This document shows, in pieces, positions 23,396 to 33,436 of a stretch of DNA of 64,000 bases. Source of the DNA: Eubacterium sp. (GTDB lineage: Bacteria; Bacillota; Clostridia; Lachnospirales; Lachnospiraceae); contig JAFUPY010000054.1 of NCBI GenBank assembly GCA_017472565.1, positions 1 to 64,000 of the forward strand, read 5' to 3'. Made by a program: the position numbers and the translations under genes. Numbering within the stretch: the first letter of the stretch is position 1; each line of letters starts with the position of its first letter. Under the pieces are notes generated by a model. The model was not told the origin of the DNA, made no database searches, and saw nothing but the letters and a program-made list of their open reading frames with translations.

Positions 23396-24419
23396 AGCAA
23401 ACCTCCTCTCTCCAATTCCAGCATCTTACCTGGCGTCCATTTTCTAATGTTTCCATATATGGCATTTCCTGTCTGCATTGTTCGGTCGCATAAGGACATC
23501 GTGGATGAAAATAACATCCCTGTGGCTTGTTCATTGGATTCGGCAATGAATCTGGAATCTGAACAAATTCCCCCTTCTCATCACTCATTTTTGCCACCGA
23601 ATTGATCAGCCCTTTGGTGTATGGGTGTAATGGTTGCTTGAACAAATCACGAGTACTTGCTTTCTCCACGATTTTCCCACAGTACATAACACAGATTTCA
23701 TCTGCCATGTGTACCACCACGCTTAAATCGTGAGTAATCAGGATCAATGATGTGCCGTTTTTCCGCTGCATATCGCTTAACACCTGCAATACCTGGGCCT
23801 GAATGGTAACATCCAGTGCGGTTGTTGGCTCGTCTGCAATGATCAGATCCGGATGGCAGGCAAATGCCATGGCAATCAGTACACGCTGTCGCATACCGCC
23901 GGAAAGCTCATGTGGATAAGCCTTGTAGCGCATCTGCGGCTCTGGAATCCCTACCATGCGAAGGGCCTCTATAGAACGAGCCTTGGCCTCTTTTTTGGAA
24001 ATCTTAAAATGCTTGCGAAAAATTTCATCCAACTGTTTTCCCACAGTCATAACCGGGTTTAGGGCAGACAGTGCATCCTGAAAAATCATGGAAACTTTTC
24101 TGCCTCGAAGTTTTTGCATTTCAGGCTCAGACAACTGTGTGATATCCATGCCGTCCAGTTCCATTTTATCTACCTGAACCACTGCCTGGGCTGGGTTGAG
24201 AAGCTTCATGGTGGCAAGTGAGGTAACACTTTTTCCACATCCACTTTCCCCTACAATAGCAACGCATTTTCCTTTATCTACAGACAGGTCAATGCCTTCT
24301 ACCGCCCGAAGCAGCCCCATTTCCATAGGAAAAACAACCTTTAAGTTTTTAATCTCCAGCATTTTCTGGTGTTCAAAATCATCTGTTCGGGTTTTCAGGC
24401 TAACGTTTTCCTGTTTCAT
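23385..24419 (-). CDS. oppD: Oligopeptide ABC importer ATPase (OppD-like)
   Basis: A 344-residue ABC ATPase: Walker A '[13 protein letters not shown]', signature '[17 protein letters not shown]', Walker B '[15 protein letters not shown]', and the C-terminal '[17 protein letters not shown]' cysteine cluster. It works with OppF. The ATG at 24419 follows GGAAGGAGGGG. It overlaps oppC by 20 nt, so translation is probably coupled. Confidence 0.93.
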   Translation of the reverse strand: MKQENVSLKTRTDDFEHQKMLEIKNLKVVFPMEMGLLRAVEGIDLSVDKGKCVAIVGESGCGKSVTSLATMKLLNPAQAVVQVDKMELDGMDITQLSEPEMQKLRGRKVSMIFQDALSALNPVMTVGKQLDEIFRKHFKISKKEAKARSIEALRMVGIPEPQMRYKAYPHELSGGMRQRVLIAMAFACHPDLIIADEPTTALDVTIQAQVLQVLSDMQRKNGTSLILITHDLSVVVHMADEICVMYCGKIVEKASTRDLFKQPLHPYTKGLINSVAKMSDEKGEFVQIPDSLPNPMNKPQGCYFHPRCPYATEQCRQEMPYMETLENGRQVRCWNWREEVCYVE

Positions 24420-25452
24420 GAGCCCCTCCTTCCTGCCAGGATTTTGCTCCCGGCCTTCCAGGTTCCACATTCTGATTTGTAAGATCCGGTTCATTCATGG
24501 ACAGGAATACTTCATCCATATAACGCTTTGTCATATGTTTCAGCAGTACTTTCGCACCGCTTTGCTTTTTCATACGAGGATTTAAGATTTCCTCAATGGC
24601 AAGTCCTAATCGCATAAATGCAAATACAGATAGGAAAATACCGATACCTGGAGTGATGATGGTCCACCAGTGGCCAAACAGCATAGAACCGCCGCTCTGG
24701 GCATCTGCCAGCATCTTACCCCAACTGATGGCGGTTGGATTGCCCAGACCTAAAAAGCTAAGACCTGCCTCTGCAATCATGATACCTGCACAGGAAAGTG
24801 CGGTGTTCATGACCACCAGATGGGAAACTCCCGGTAAAATATGTTTGAACATAATATATTTTCTGTCGGCCCCAGCCAACTCTGCAGATTTGACATAGTC
24901 TGAGTTCTTAAGGAGCAGTACCTGGGACCTTACCACACGGGCAAGGCTTTGCCAGCCGAACAGTACGAATACAAATACGATGACCACGTAACTGTGGCCA
25001 AAAATGTTGGTAATTACAATGGTAAGAGGTAAGGTTGGAATGACAATCATGATGTCTACGATTCGCATCAGAACCATGTCTACCACACCGCCCATATAAC
25101 CTGCTGCCACACCAAGGATTGCGCCAATAACCGCAATACAAAGTCCAGTGACAATACCAACACTTAAGGATACCCTTGCACCAAAAAGGAGCATACTAAA
25201 GGAATCCTGTCCAGTGGTAATGGATGTACCAAGCAAGTGAGCAAGACTAGGCGCAAGTCCCTTTTGCGCTCGCTGGGTTACATCGTATGGATCATAAGGA
25301 GCTAAAACGTCAGCAAAAATGGCGATAAATACCAGTGCCAACACAATGATCAGCCCGATTCTTCCCTGCTTATGACCCCAGATTTTTTTTACGAATCCCA
25401 CACAGTTTACAAGCACCTGTGTCAGGAGTTCTTTTAACTTCAACCCTGTCAT
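24400..25452 (-). CDS. oppC: Oligopeptide ABC importer permease (OppC-like)
   Basis: A 350-residue permease with six predicted membrane segments. It has an N-terminal cytoplasmic stretch before the first helix ('IGLIIVLALVFIAIFADVLA'), the OppC_N motif 'LAPYDPYDVTQR', and the EAA-like loop 'AELAGADRKYIMFKHILPG'. The last 45 residues are hydrophilic and longer than usual, overlapping oppD. It pairs with OppB. Confidence 0.92.
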   Translation of the reverse strand: MTGLKLKELLTQVLVNCVGFVKKIWGHKQGRIGLIIVLALVFIAIFADVLAPYDPYDVTQRAQKGLAPSLAHLLGTSITTGQDSFSMLLFGARVSLSVGIVTGLCIAVIGAILGVAAGYMGGVVDMVLMRIVDIMIVIPTLPLTIVITNIFGHSYVVIVFVFVLFGWQSLARVVRSQVLLLKNSDYVKSAELAGADRKYIMFKHILPGVSHLVVMNTALSCAGIMIAEAGLSFLGLGNPTAISWGKMLADAQSGGSMLFGHWWTIITPGIGIFLSVFAFMRLGLAIEEILNPRMKKQSGAKVLLKHMTKRYMDEVFLSMNEPDLTNQNVEPGRPGAKSWQEGGAHETGKR

Positions 25453-26451
25453 CTAGCGTTTCTCCCCTAAGGTTACACGAGGATCCAACAAACTGTAGCA
25501 CAGGTCTGTTACCAGATTGGCTGCCAGGGCAAAAGCAGATAAAAAGATCATAATGCCCATCATCAACGGATAATCGTTGTTATTGTTGGCTTCAAGAAAC
25601 AGGGTTCCGATTCCGTTCCAGTTGAAGATTTTTTCGATTACAACAGAACCACCGATGAGACCACTGATACTCATACCAAGGCTTGTTACAATCGGAAGCA
25701 TGGCATTTCGAAGAGTGTGCTTGTAAATCACTCCTGTATTGGAAATGCCCTTTGCCTTTGCAGTAATAATGAAGTTTTCATTGGACACTGCGATGACACT
25801 GTTTCGTGTGCTCTGTGCATAGGAGATGATGCCGCCAATGATACAGCTAATAACTGGAAGGGCTGCATTGTACGCCACCATGGTGATGCTGTCTAGGTTC
25901 CACTTAAAGTTGGATACCATATTTTGGTCCGTGTACGCTGGGAAAATCTCCCACTGAAAACCAAGAAAGAATGCCAACAGCAGTGCGATAAAAAAGCTTG
26001 GCACTGCGGTGGTTATGGTGGAGGCATTCATCAGAGCCCGATCTTGCCAGCCGCCTCGCTTCCATGCGCAAAAGGCACCTATTAGCACCCCGAAAAACAG
26101 GGATATCAAAAGGGTGGACACCGATAATACCAATGTCCAGGGCAGTCGTTCAAAAATCAGGTCTGCAACCTTGGGACTGCCTGACTGATAGGAGGTTCCC
26201 AGATCCCCGTGGAGCACTCCCTTTATGTATCTGACATACTGAGACCAGGTGGAGCCGTCTAAGCCGTACTGCTCTCTTGTCAGTTCTTTGATTACTTCAT
26301 ATTGTTCATCCGACATATTGCCCTGTGCAGGGTAATAACGAGATGCCGGGTCTTCTACACCGATACGTGGAATAAAGAAACATAACGTAACAACCACTAC
26401 AAATATGAAGAACGTATATAAAATTCGTTTGACGATATAAGATTTTTCCAT
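25453..26451 (-). CDS. oppB: Oligopeptide ABC importer permease (OppB-like)
   Basis: A 332-residue permease with six membrane segments. It begins 'YIVKRILYTFFIFVVVVTLC', the first helix of OppB-type proteins, and carries the EAA loop 'AKAKGISNTGVIYKHTLRNA'. Its stop codon abuts the oppC start, and it lies 3 nt after the binding protein gene. Confidence 0.92.
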   Translation of the reverse strand: MEKSYIVKRILYTFFIFVVVVTLCFFIPRIGVEDPASRYYPAQGNMSDEQYEVIKELTREQYGLDGSTWSQYVRYIKGVLHGDLGTSYQSGSPKVADLIFERLPWTLVLSVSTLLISLFFGVLIGAFCAWKRGGWQDRALMNASTITTAVPSFFIALLLAFFLGFQWEIFPAYTDQNMVSNFKWNLDSITMVAYNAALPVISCIIGGIISYAQSTRNSVIAVSNENFIITAKAKGISNTGVIYKHTLRNAMLPIVTSLGMSISGLIGGSVVIEKIFNWNGIGTLFLEANNNNDYPLMMGIMIFLSAFALAANLVTDLCYSLLDPRVTLGEKR

Positions 26452-26454
26452 TTT

Positions 26455-28350
26455 CTATTCAACCTTTTTTAAATTTGCAAGGGTGTCTACGTTAAATACG
26501 GTCTGACCCGGTGCTGCCACATAGCCGGTATAACGGTCTGTACGGGCAACGGAAAGTACATCCGAAGCATAAAGTGGTATCTTGTAATACCCATTTGCTG
26601 CTTCTACCTGAAGGTCCTTAATCAGAGAAACCTTTAAGTCTTCGTTTAATGTGTATCGCATTTCTTCAATCATGGCAGTCATCGTTTCATCCTGATATTT
26701 GCCATAGTTAGAGGAACGCTCAGTAGTAACAAAATGAGCCCGATACATAATGTCTGCATTGGACATGGACAGGATTACGTTCTGTACGGTCATGTCAAAA
26801 TTACTTGGATAAATATATGTAGTCTCTGGTGTGGAACCAGATGCCGCAAACTGGACATCAATACCAATTCGCTGGAACTGACGCTGCAAATATGCCACCA
26901 GATCCTGCTGACCAGCGGAGGCCAGAATCTCAAAGCTGATCCGCTCTCCATGTAACAGACGATATCCATCCTCATCTTTTTGCGGATACATCTCATCTAA
27001 GATGGCATTGGCCTGGGCTACTTTTTCTTCTGTACTTCCAGATAAAATATCTGCCTTCGGATTATAAAGCAGGTCATTGGATTCTAAGATCAATCCGGCA
27101 GATGCCCTCTGCCCAGCTCCATTTAACACATACTGAATCAATTCTTCCTGATCGATTGCAAGAGCAATTGCCTTACGAAATTCCACATCCTGCAACAAGG
27201 TCTTGACACCTTCGTTGTAAGGATCGGAAGGATTCACATTCAGCACCAGGCTGGTGGTATAGGTTCCCGGTGCCTGTGACACATAGATATCCTCTTCCTG
27301 CTGCATCAATGCCAGGAAGTTGGAGCTGATGGTAGAGTCCAACATATCCACATATCCTTTGCGCAGGGCAAAAATCGCTGTGTTGGAATCCAGATACAGC
27401 ATCATCTTAATCTTGTCTACCTTGTACAATTCCTGTCCATTTTCATCTTTTAGATGATAGTTTGGATTCCGATCTAAGGTGATGACCTGGGTATTAGTCT
27501 CCTCAGTGTTAAGAATCCATGCACCGCTTCCCACAGGGTTCTGATACTGTTCTAAAAATTCTCCCTGAGGATTTTTGTTGTTCAACTGCTGTGTTTCTGA
27601 TACCAATGGCGCCCAAATATGTTCCGGTAAAATCAAAATGGTGCTAAACAGTGTGGTCACTGCTCCCAATACCTTATTGACAGACAGATACATAACAGTG
27701 TCTTCTTCTCCTGGCTGGATCACAAAAGTTCCGCTGTAATCAGGGTGTTCTGCGGTAAACATTCCCTGCTGTACCAACTCTCCTTTACCGGACTCATGAC
27801 GAAGGTCTGAAGTCCATGCCAGTGCTCCGGCGTGATTACTCAGGGCATTGTCTGTGGCCACATCGAAGGAGTAATATACATCCTCAACGGTCAGTTTTTC
27901 TCCGTCATGCCAGTAAATATTATCGTGAAGTTCAATACGGACAACCATGTGATCTTCTGCAGAAGCACCATAATATTCTGCCACTGCGTCATAGTCGATG
28001 TCTCCGTCAAAGGTTCCATCCTCAGTCAATGGATTGCCCTCCAAGTCCACATAGCACCACTGCTTTGCTGTCAAAGGAGCAAACTCACCGGTTTCGTCAT
28101 CATAGGAAAACAGCGTGTTATACACCATGCTGGCGATGGTCGGTGCAATCCCATCTCGGGACAGCCATGGCATGAAGGAAGTCGGAAATGAGGTTCCCAC
28201 GTGTCCTACATACAATGTATTGGAGGTGTCTGACTTTCTGGAATCGATAGAAGTATCGCAGCCAGTCAAAGTCAGAGAACCCAACACCATACAAACCGCT
28301 AAACTCAAGGCAATGAGTTTTCTTTTTATAGCTTGCGTTTTCTTTTTCAA
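26455..28350 (-). CDS. Peptide-binding lipoprotein of the ABC importer (SBP_bac_5)
   Basis: A 631-residue family 5 solute-binding lipoprotein. The signal 'LIALSLAVCMVLGSLTLTGC' has the lipobox LTGC (Cys near residue 30). Family blocks include 'HDNIYWHDGEKLTVEDVYYS' and 'VEFRKAIALAIDQEELI'. It should capture peptides outside the cell and hand them to OppBC. It is the first gene of the operon, and its length is larger than most OppA proteins, which suits longer peptide ligands. The ligand is not evident. Confidence 0.9.
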   Translation of the reverse strand: MKKKTQAIKRKLIALSLAVCMVLGSLTLTGCDTSIDSRKSDTSNTLYVGHVGTSFPTSFMPWLSRDGIAPTIASMVYNTLFSYDDETGEFAPLTAKQWCYVDLEGNPLTEDGTFDGDIDYDAVAEYYGASAEDHMVVRIELHDNIYWHDGEKLTVEDVYYSFDVATDNALSNHAGALAWTSDLRHESGKGELVQQGMFTAEHPDYSGTFVIQPGEEDTVMYLSVNKVLGAVTTLFSTILILPEHIWAPLVSETQQLNNKNPQGEFLEQYQNPVGSGAWILNTEETNTQVITLDRNPNYHLKDENGQELYKVDKIKMMLYLDSNTAIFALRKGYVDMLDSTISSNFLALMQQEEDIYVSQAPGTYTTSLVLNVNPSDPYNEGVKTLLQDVEFRKAIALAIDQEELIQYVLNGAGQRASAGLILESNDLLYNPKADILSGSTEEKVAQANAILDEMYPQKDEDGYRLLHGERISFEILASAGQQDLVAYLQRQFQRIGIDVQFAASGSTPETTYIYPSNFDMTVQNVILSMSNADIMYRAHFVTTERSSNYGKYQDETMTAMIEEMRYTLNEDLKVSLIKDLQVEAANGYYKIPLYASDVLSVARTDRYTGYVAAPGQTVFNVDTLANLKKVE

Positions 28351-28398
28351 TGTAAGTTCCTCGTTTTTTTCTTAAAATACTTTAAAAATAACAAGTGC

Positions 28399-29064
28399 CT
28401 ATTTCACCTCTGGCACTGGATACTCCAGTCTCTTGCCAAATCCATTTGGCGTAGCAGAGTTGTCATAGATTTCTTCAATTCGGAAAATATAAGCAGGGTA
28501 GCTTAACCATCTGCTCATATCTGGTGTATGGTACATATCGTGCATCGCGTTGATAAACTGCTGATACAACTCTCTTTTACCGGAAGTGGCTTCATCGTAA
28601 ATTTCCACGGTACCTTTTAATTTGTAAGAAATTCTTGGTGGCTGGAAGAACATTAATGCAGCTTCCTTGTTTACCTGATAGTTTTCCCAGCTCTGTTTTT
28701 TCGCCATTTCCAGACTGCCAAGCTTTGTAAAGTCCATTCTGTGATGGGCTTCTTCTGCATACATGTATTTGATCAGCAGTTCCAAGCCACGCTTGCCATA
28801 TGTTTTGTCCTCTGGATCATAGGTTTTGATGTGACCCATAAAAGCCTCTAAGGTTTCTTCTAAGTATTCATCCTTTGGCATAAATCCAACCCCTTTTACG
28901 CTTCCGTTTAAGCCTGCAGGACCATTGGAAATAAAAGTTGGTTCATGGCATGTGAAATTTAAAAACAATCTTTCGTGAGTGATTTCCACGCCGTTATACA
29001 TGTTAATAACGTTCTGTGCTCTTGTTTTAAAGCACCAGTCAAAAAATCTCTGAGATGATTCCAT
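28399..29064 (-). CDS. Possible flavin/PPOX split-barrel protein
   Basis: A 221-residue soluble protein. 'AALMFFQPPRISYKLKGTVE' is the kind of strand block seen in pyridoxamine-5'-phosphate oxidase-like split barrels; the rest, such as 'RGLELLIKYMYAEEAHHRMD', is helical and not obviously in that family. No signal peptide. It lies between the opp operon and a lipoprotein gene on the same strand, with its own spacing. Family assignment is uncertain. Confidence 0.5.
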   Translation of the reverse strand: MESSQRFFDWCFKTRAQNVINMYNGVEITHERLFLNFTCHEPTFISNGPAGLNGSVKGVGFMPKDEYLEETLEAFMGHIKTYDPEDKTYGKRGLELLIKYMYAEEAHHRMDFTKLGSLEMAKKQSWENYQVNKEAALMFFQPPRISYKLKGTVEIYDEATSGKRELYQQFINAMHDMYHTPDMSRWLSYPAYIFRIEEIYDNSATPNGFGKRLEYPVPEVK

Positions 29065-29095
29065 TTTTTACATTCCTTTCTTCCACTTGATATAA

Positions 29096-30232
29096 TTACT
29101 CCATGTTGCAGGCATATCTGGTCAGACTATCAGAAGTTCTTACTCTGATATCTACAAGGCTATCCCCATCCAGTGTTCCTGCTGGAACGGTGCCTACCTG
29201 TGTCAATCCTCTCACTCCTGTTTCTGGGTGGTCTGGATACTGTTTTACATAGTTTTCTGCGGAGTTAATAGCTAACACACCTTTTTCCATAAATCCTTCT
29301 GCGGATGTTTCATAACTGCCATCTTCGTACAGTGTTAAGGATGCGTTGAAAGTGTCTGTGGTTCCTGTTACCGTACCTGTACCAGAATAGGTGTTAAGCT
29401 GGCTGATGATGTCTGCCTTGGCAAAATCTAACACGGTACGTTCTGCACCTGGATAAGCAACGACGGAAGCTTTGATGTTTGTGCCATCTACTACTTCACA
29501 TTCCACACGTTTCATGCCTTCTGTTTCCATTCCATCTGGTTCTAAGGCAAGCTGTGTTGTGCTGACACCATAGGTACCAGTCTCGCTCATAAACATCAGC
29601 TGACCATTCTGGTCATAACTTACAAAATGCAGATAGCTGTTATCCTCATAAAATGTAATTACATGTGTGTAGAAAATACCATCCTGCTCTACCATTGCTG
29701 CTGTGTAGCTTCCCATCTGGAAAGCGCTTTCATCGCTTGGTGCCTGGTAATCTTCTGTTACAACCATACCCATCAGAACGATACTTGCATCTTCTTCTGA
29801 AACAGTGTCAATGTTTGCTGAGCCATAAGGCACTGCACCGCCAACAGAGAAATCCAGATTGCCATCTTCTGTCACAACAAAGCTGCTTGTAAGACCATCA
29901 GAAACAGATTTTTCTTCCCCGTTTACAGAAGTAAATACCATGATGTATTCATCACCGGATTTCTGGAAAGTACCAGAGCTTTTATCCACTGCAAAGTCCA
30001 GTGTATTGGAAAAAATGAAAGTACCATCCTCATTCAGTCTTAAGAACACGGTCAGTTTCATTCCCAGTTCTGTTAAGTCTAAGTAATAATCATTTGCCAC
30101 TTCTGCAGTATTGCCACCGCCAGATGTAGCGCCGCCTTCTGTACTGCTGCCCTCACTGCCACATGCCACAATGCCAAACATCATGCACACTGCAAGCAGG
30201 ACCACAAGGCCTCTCTTTAATAACTTTTTCAT
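29096..30232 (-). CDS. Secreted lipoprotein of unknown function
   Basis: A 378-residue lipoprotein. The signal 'KLLKRGLVVLLAVCMMFGIV' ends in lipobox VAC (Cys near residue 26) followed by a Ser/Gly-rich spacer. The body is beta-rich with three repeats of a similar motif: 'LRLNEDGTFIFSNTLDFAVD', 'ITFYEDNSYLHFVSYDQNGQ' and 'LTLYEDGSYETSAEGFMEKG'. This looks like a triplicated small beta domain. The ATG at 30232 follows AGAGGTAACAGG. Function is unknown. Confidence 0.75.
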   Translation of the reverse strand: MKKLLKRGLVVLLAVCMMFGIVACGSEGSSTEGGATSGGGNTAEVANDYYLDLTELGMKLTVFLRLNEDGTFIFSNTLDFAVDKSSGTFQKSGDEYIMVFTSVNGEEKSVSDGLTSSFVVTEDGNLDFSVGGAVPYGSANIDTVSEEDASIVLMGMVVTEDYQAPSDESAFQMGSYTAAMVEQDGIFYTHVITFYEDNSYLHFVSYDQNGQLMFMSETGTYGVSTTQLALEPDGMETEGMKRVECEVVDGTNIKASVVAYPGAERTVLDFAKADIISQLNTYSGTGTVTGTTDTFNASLTLYEDGSYETSAEGFMEKGVLAINSAENYVKQYPDHPETGVRGLTQVGTVPAGTLDGDSLVDIRVRTSDSLTRYACNME

Positions 30233-30372
30233 CCTGTTACCTCTCATATTTTCATTTCTAGAACAATCGCTATAACGCAGACTGAGAGCCCTGATAAAAC
30301 ATAGGGCTCCCGTCATATAAAAATTGTTAGTTTAGTCTGCTATAAAATTTTCAGTGATATTTGTTTTTTTAA

Positions 30373-31563
30373 TTAAGCAATTGCTCTTTTTCTAGCTGCT
30401 ACGCCAACTACTGCAACTGCTGCTAAGCAAACAAGGATCATCCCTGTGGAAGATGCTGTGTCACCTGTTTCTGGAGCTTTTGTTGTAGTATCTGTTGTTG
30501 TACCGTTGTTATCTGTTGTGCCGCTGTTATCTGTTGTGCCACTGTTGTCTGTTGTGCCGCTGTTGTCTGTTCCTGTACCTTCGTCTGTTGAGTCATTGCC
30601 TAATACGGTAATTTTTGCTGTGTAAGGAACGAATTCACCATCAGCATTTTTCTGATTATAAGGAATACCATTGGAGTACAGTGGAGCAGTAAATGCTACT
30701 TCGTCTTTTTCTGCATCATATGTAAATGTTGTCACAGCATTATTTGCAGCATTTTTTTCATCTGTATATGTCAGAGTATATTCGCCTGTTGTTTCATCAA
30801 AAGTGATGTTACCTGAACCTTTGATTGTATCAACTGCAGAAGCATTGTATACTTTGAAAGTACCATTTTCTGCATCTACATCAAGGATAGGCTGGAACAT
30901 GCCCGCCATTGGAGACCAGGAAATATCTACTGCATATGTGCCGGATTCAAGTGTGTCTTCTGCATAAAGTGCTTCAACAGTTACGTTTTCCCAATTAACT
31001 GTTAATGTTGCCGCATATCTTGCATCATCTGAACCACCAAACTGTACACCCATTACATTACTGTTCACATATAATCCAAGTGCATAAGTACCACCAACTG
31101 CAGATACAGGGAAAGTTACAGAATCAACATAATTTACATCTTCACTTGCAGGATTTTTTGCAGTATTTTCGCTGAGCGTATAATCTACCGTTTTCCATTC
31201 TGCACCATCATGATAATTAAGAACTGAACCAGCCGCACTTACATCAATAAAAGTGTCACATGTGATTCCATAGATTGTAACCTGGCTTTTATCAAGCACA
31301 AGTGTCATTTCTGCAGACCCATCTTTTGCAACGTCCAAAAGAGCATCCTGCAGTAATGGCGCACCAAATTCAACACCACCCATAGCGGTTACGTAACAAG
31401 AGAGAGAAGCATTTACATCATAAACACCTGGTGCTAAATCATTGATATCTTCTACTGCAATTGTGTCTCCTGCTTCTGGTGCTTCTGCAGCGAAAGCAGT
31501 TGTTCCTAATGTTGATACAGCAAGTGCTGCTACAGCCACTGCTGCCATAAATTTCTTTTTCAT
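30373..31563 (-). CDS. Shp-like haem-binding surface protein with sorting-type tail
   Basis: A 396-residue secreted protein: signal peptide (1-26), a Shp-like haem-binding domain (about 45-210), a second beta domain (about 215-330), a Ser/Thr/Asn/Gly linker of repeated 'NSGTTD', and 'APETGD' + membrane segment + 'RKRAIA', a sortase-type anchor. The Shp-like domain shares Cys56, Met61 and the 'YVNSNVMGVQFG' Met with the second copy at 34352; the streptococcal Shp protein uses two methionines to hold haem. Haem capture fits the ABC importer genes beside it. The ATG at 31563 follows GAAGGAG. Haem binding is inferred. Confidence 0.75.
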   Translation of the reverse strand: MKKKFMAAVAVAALAVSTLGTTAFAAEAPEAGDTIAVEDINDLAPGVYDVNASLSCYVTAMGGVEFGAPLLQDALLDVAKDGSAEMTLVLDKSQVTIYGITCDTFIDVSAAGSVLNYHDGAEWKTVDYTLSENTAKNPASEDVNYVDSVTFPVSAVGGTYALGLYVNSNVMGVQFGGSDDARYAATLTVNWENVTVEALYAEDTLESGTYAVDISWSPMAGMFQPILDVDAENGTFKVYNASAVDTIKGSGNITFDETTGEYTLTYTDEKNAANNAVTTFTYDAEKDEVAFTAPLYSNGIPYNQKNADGEFVPYTAKITVLGNDSTDEGTGTDNSGTTDNSGTTDNSGTTDNNGTTTDTTTKAPETGDTASSTGMILVCLAAVAVVGVAARKRAIA

Positions 31564-31627
31564 TTTTTCTCCTTCCTGCGCCTTAGCGCAAAACACTTTC
31601 GTGTTATGATCATTTTTTCTTTTTTAT

Positions 31628-32443
31628 TTAAAGGTCATTGACCTGTAAATCATTTTTGCCGGAAAAAAGGCAATATTTTTTTCCACCTACCGAAACAATC
31701 TCTGTTTCTACTAAAAACGCTTCATCCAGTATTTCTTCCGTGATTACGTTCTCTACATTTCCTGCCGCAATAATCTGTCCCTTTTTCATCACCACGATTT
31801 CATCTGCATATTCCATAGCTTGATTGATATCATGAAGAACCATTAGTACAGTGATTCCCTGTTCTCGATTCAGCTTTTGAATTAGAGACAAAAGTTCTAT
31901 CTGATAATGGATATCAAGATAAGTCGTTATCTCGTCCAGCAACAGAATTTCTGGTTCTTGAGCCAGTGCCATGGCCATCCAGACGCGCTGTTTTTGTCCA
32001 CCGGACAACTGGGACATCATACGGTTTTCGAATTCTTTTGTATTCGTCAACATCAACGCCCGTTCTACTGCATCCTTATCCGATTCTTTATGGGAGTAAG
32101 CCAACAGATTTTGGTATGGGGTTCTTCCCATCTCCACCAGCTTTCTTACCGTTATATCCGCAGGAGCCGTGTTGTATTGGTGCACTACCGCCACTGATTT
32201 TGCAAACTCACGTTGTTTTATGTATTTAATATTTTTCCCCTCATAAAACACTTGACCAGAAGCGGGTTTTAATCTGCCTGTAAAAAGTTGGAACAATGTG
32301 GACTTGCCACATCCATTGGCACCGATAAGTGCTGTAATCTTGCCTGGCGCCACCTGCAAAGAAACATCTTGGATAATTGTTTCCTTTACTTCGTAACCAA
32401 AGACAAGGTTTTGTACACACAACCCTTTTTTCATCTTATCCAT
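31628..32443 (-). CDS. Haem/iron ABC importer ATPase (FepC-type)
   Basis: A 271-residue ABC ATPase of the iron-chelate/haem type: Walker A 'ALIGANGCGKSTLF', signature 'QLSGGQKQRVWMAMALAQEP', Walker B 'ILLLDEITTYLDI'. It overlaps the permease stop. The start at 32443 (ATG, 11 nt after GGAG) is preferred over two upstream GTG codons. It drives the importer formed with the next two genes. Confidence 0.9.
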   Translation of the reverse strand: MDKMKKGLCVQNLVFGYEVKETIIQDVSLQVAPGKITALIGANGCGKSTLFQLFTGRLKPASGQVFYEGKNIKYIKQREFAKSVAVVHQYNTAPADITVRKLVEMGRTPYQNLLAYSHKESDKDAVERALMLTNTKEFENRMMSQLSGGQKQRVWMAMALAQEPEILLLDEITTYLDIHYQIELLSLIQKLNREQGITVLMVLHDINQAMEYADEIVVMKKGQIIAAGNVENVITEEILDEAFLVETEIVSVGGKKYCLFSGKNDLQVNDL

Positions 32444-33434
32444 ATACACCACGACTCCTTTTCAGCAAGATAATGAACATCGGTCCGCCGATAATAGACA
32501 TGATGATGGAAGAATTGATTTCATATGGATATGCGATTGTTCGTCCTACGGTATCTGCCACAAGGAATATCAATGCCCCTAGGCAAGCACTGTATGGAAT
32601 TAACACTTTGTTGTCACTTCCCACAATCAACCTTGCAATATGCGGAACAATCAAGCCCAAAAAACTTACACTTCCAATCACTGCGGTAAAAATACTTGCC
32701 ATCAAAACCGAAATAACAGATATGACAACTCTCATTCGACTCACATTGATTCCCAGTCCATGCATTGTCTGGTCTGATAAAGCTAGCAGATTGCACTTTC
32801 CTGCAATCAGAACACAACACACAGCCGCTATGATTACATAAATTAAAAGGATTTTTACATCCACCCATGTTTTTAATGAGATATTTGCATTGACAATACT
32901 CTGTGCGCCAGAGTAGCTGCCACCTGTTGCAGATGTAAATGCCTGTAAAAGTCCAGTGAATAGTGCGTTGATTGCGATACCGACTAAAATCAGGCGGATT
33001 GGACTAATCTGTCCATTCCATGCCAACGTATATACTAACGCAAACGCGATCAATCCTCCGATAAAGGAAAAGACTGGTGTGAACATTGCCAGCGCAGGAA
33101 AAATTGCTGTGATAATAACTGCTGTTACCGCAGCTCCAGAAGTGATACCAATAATTCCCGGATCAGCCAGCGGATTTTTCATAACTGCCTGCATCAGCAC
33201 ACCTGCTACAGCCATCAGTGCTCCGCCAAGAATGGCAACGATGATTCGTGGAAAACGAAGTTCCAAGATGATTGCCACGGTCTCGTCGTACTCAACAAAT
33301 AATCCATTCAACAATTGCAGTATGGTCGTCTGCAGACCACCTGTGTTTACTGCCCAGAAAAATACGAGCAAAACACCAATGATCGTTATGATAAACGCGG
33401 CTATTTTTCTACCTGTTAAAATGCTTTTTTGCAT
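32436..33434 (-). CDS. Haem/iron ABC importer permease (FecCD-type)
   Basis: A 332-residue FecCD-type permease with about nine or ten membrane segments, 'LRFPRIIVAILGGALMAVAG' and 'NPLADPGIIGITSGAAV', the usual family loops. It should form the channel with the binding lipoprotein. It overlaps the ATPase gene by a few nt and lies 2 nt after the binding-protein gene. Confidence 0.92.
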   Translation of the reverse strand: MQKSILTGRKIAAFIITIIGVLLVFFWAVNTGGLQTTILQLLNGLFVEYDETVAIILELRFPRIIVAILGGALMAVAGVLMQAVMKNPLADPGIIGITSGAAVTAVIITAIFPALAMFTPVFSFIGGLIAFALVYTLAWNGQISPIRLILVGIAINALFTGLLQAFTSATGGSYSGAQSIVNANISLKTWVDVKILLIYVIIAAVCCVLIAGKCNLLALSDQTMHGLGINVSRMRVVISVISVLMASIFTAVIGSVSFLGLIVPHIARLIVGSDNKVLIPYSACLGALIFLVADTVGRTIAYPYEINSSIIMSIIGGPMFIILLKRSRGVYG

Positions 33435-33436
33435 TT

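Noticed and set aside
30286..30310. GAGCCCT..AGGGCTC hairpin as a terminator
   Set aside because: The stem is clear, but neither strand has a T run after it.
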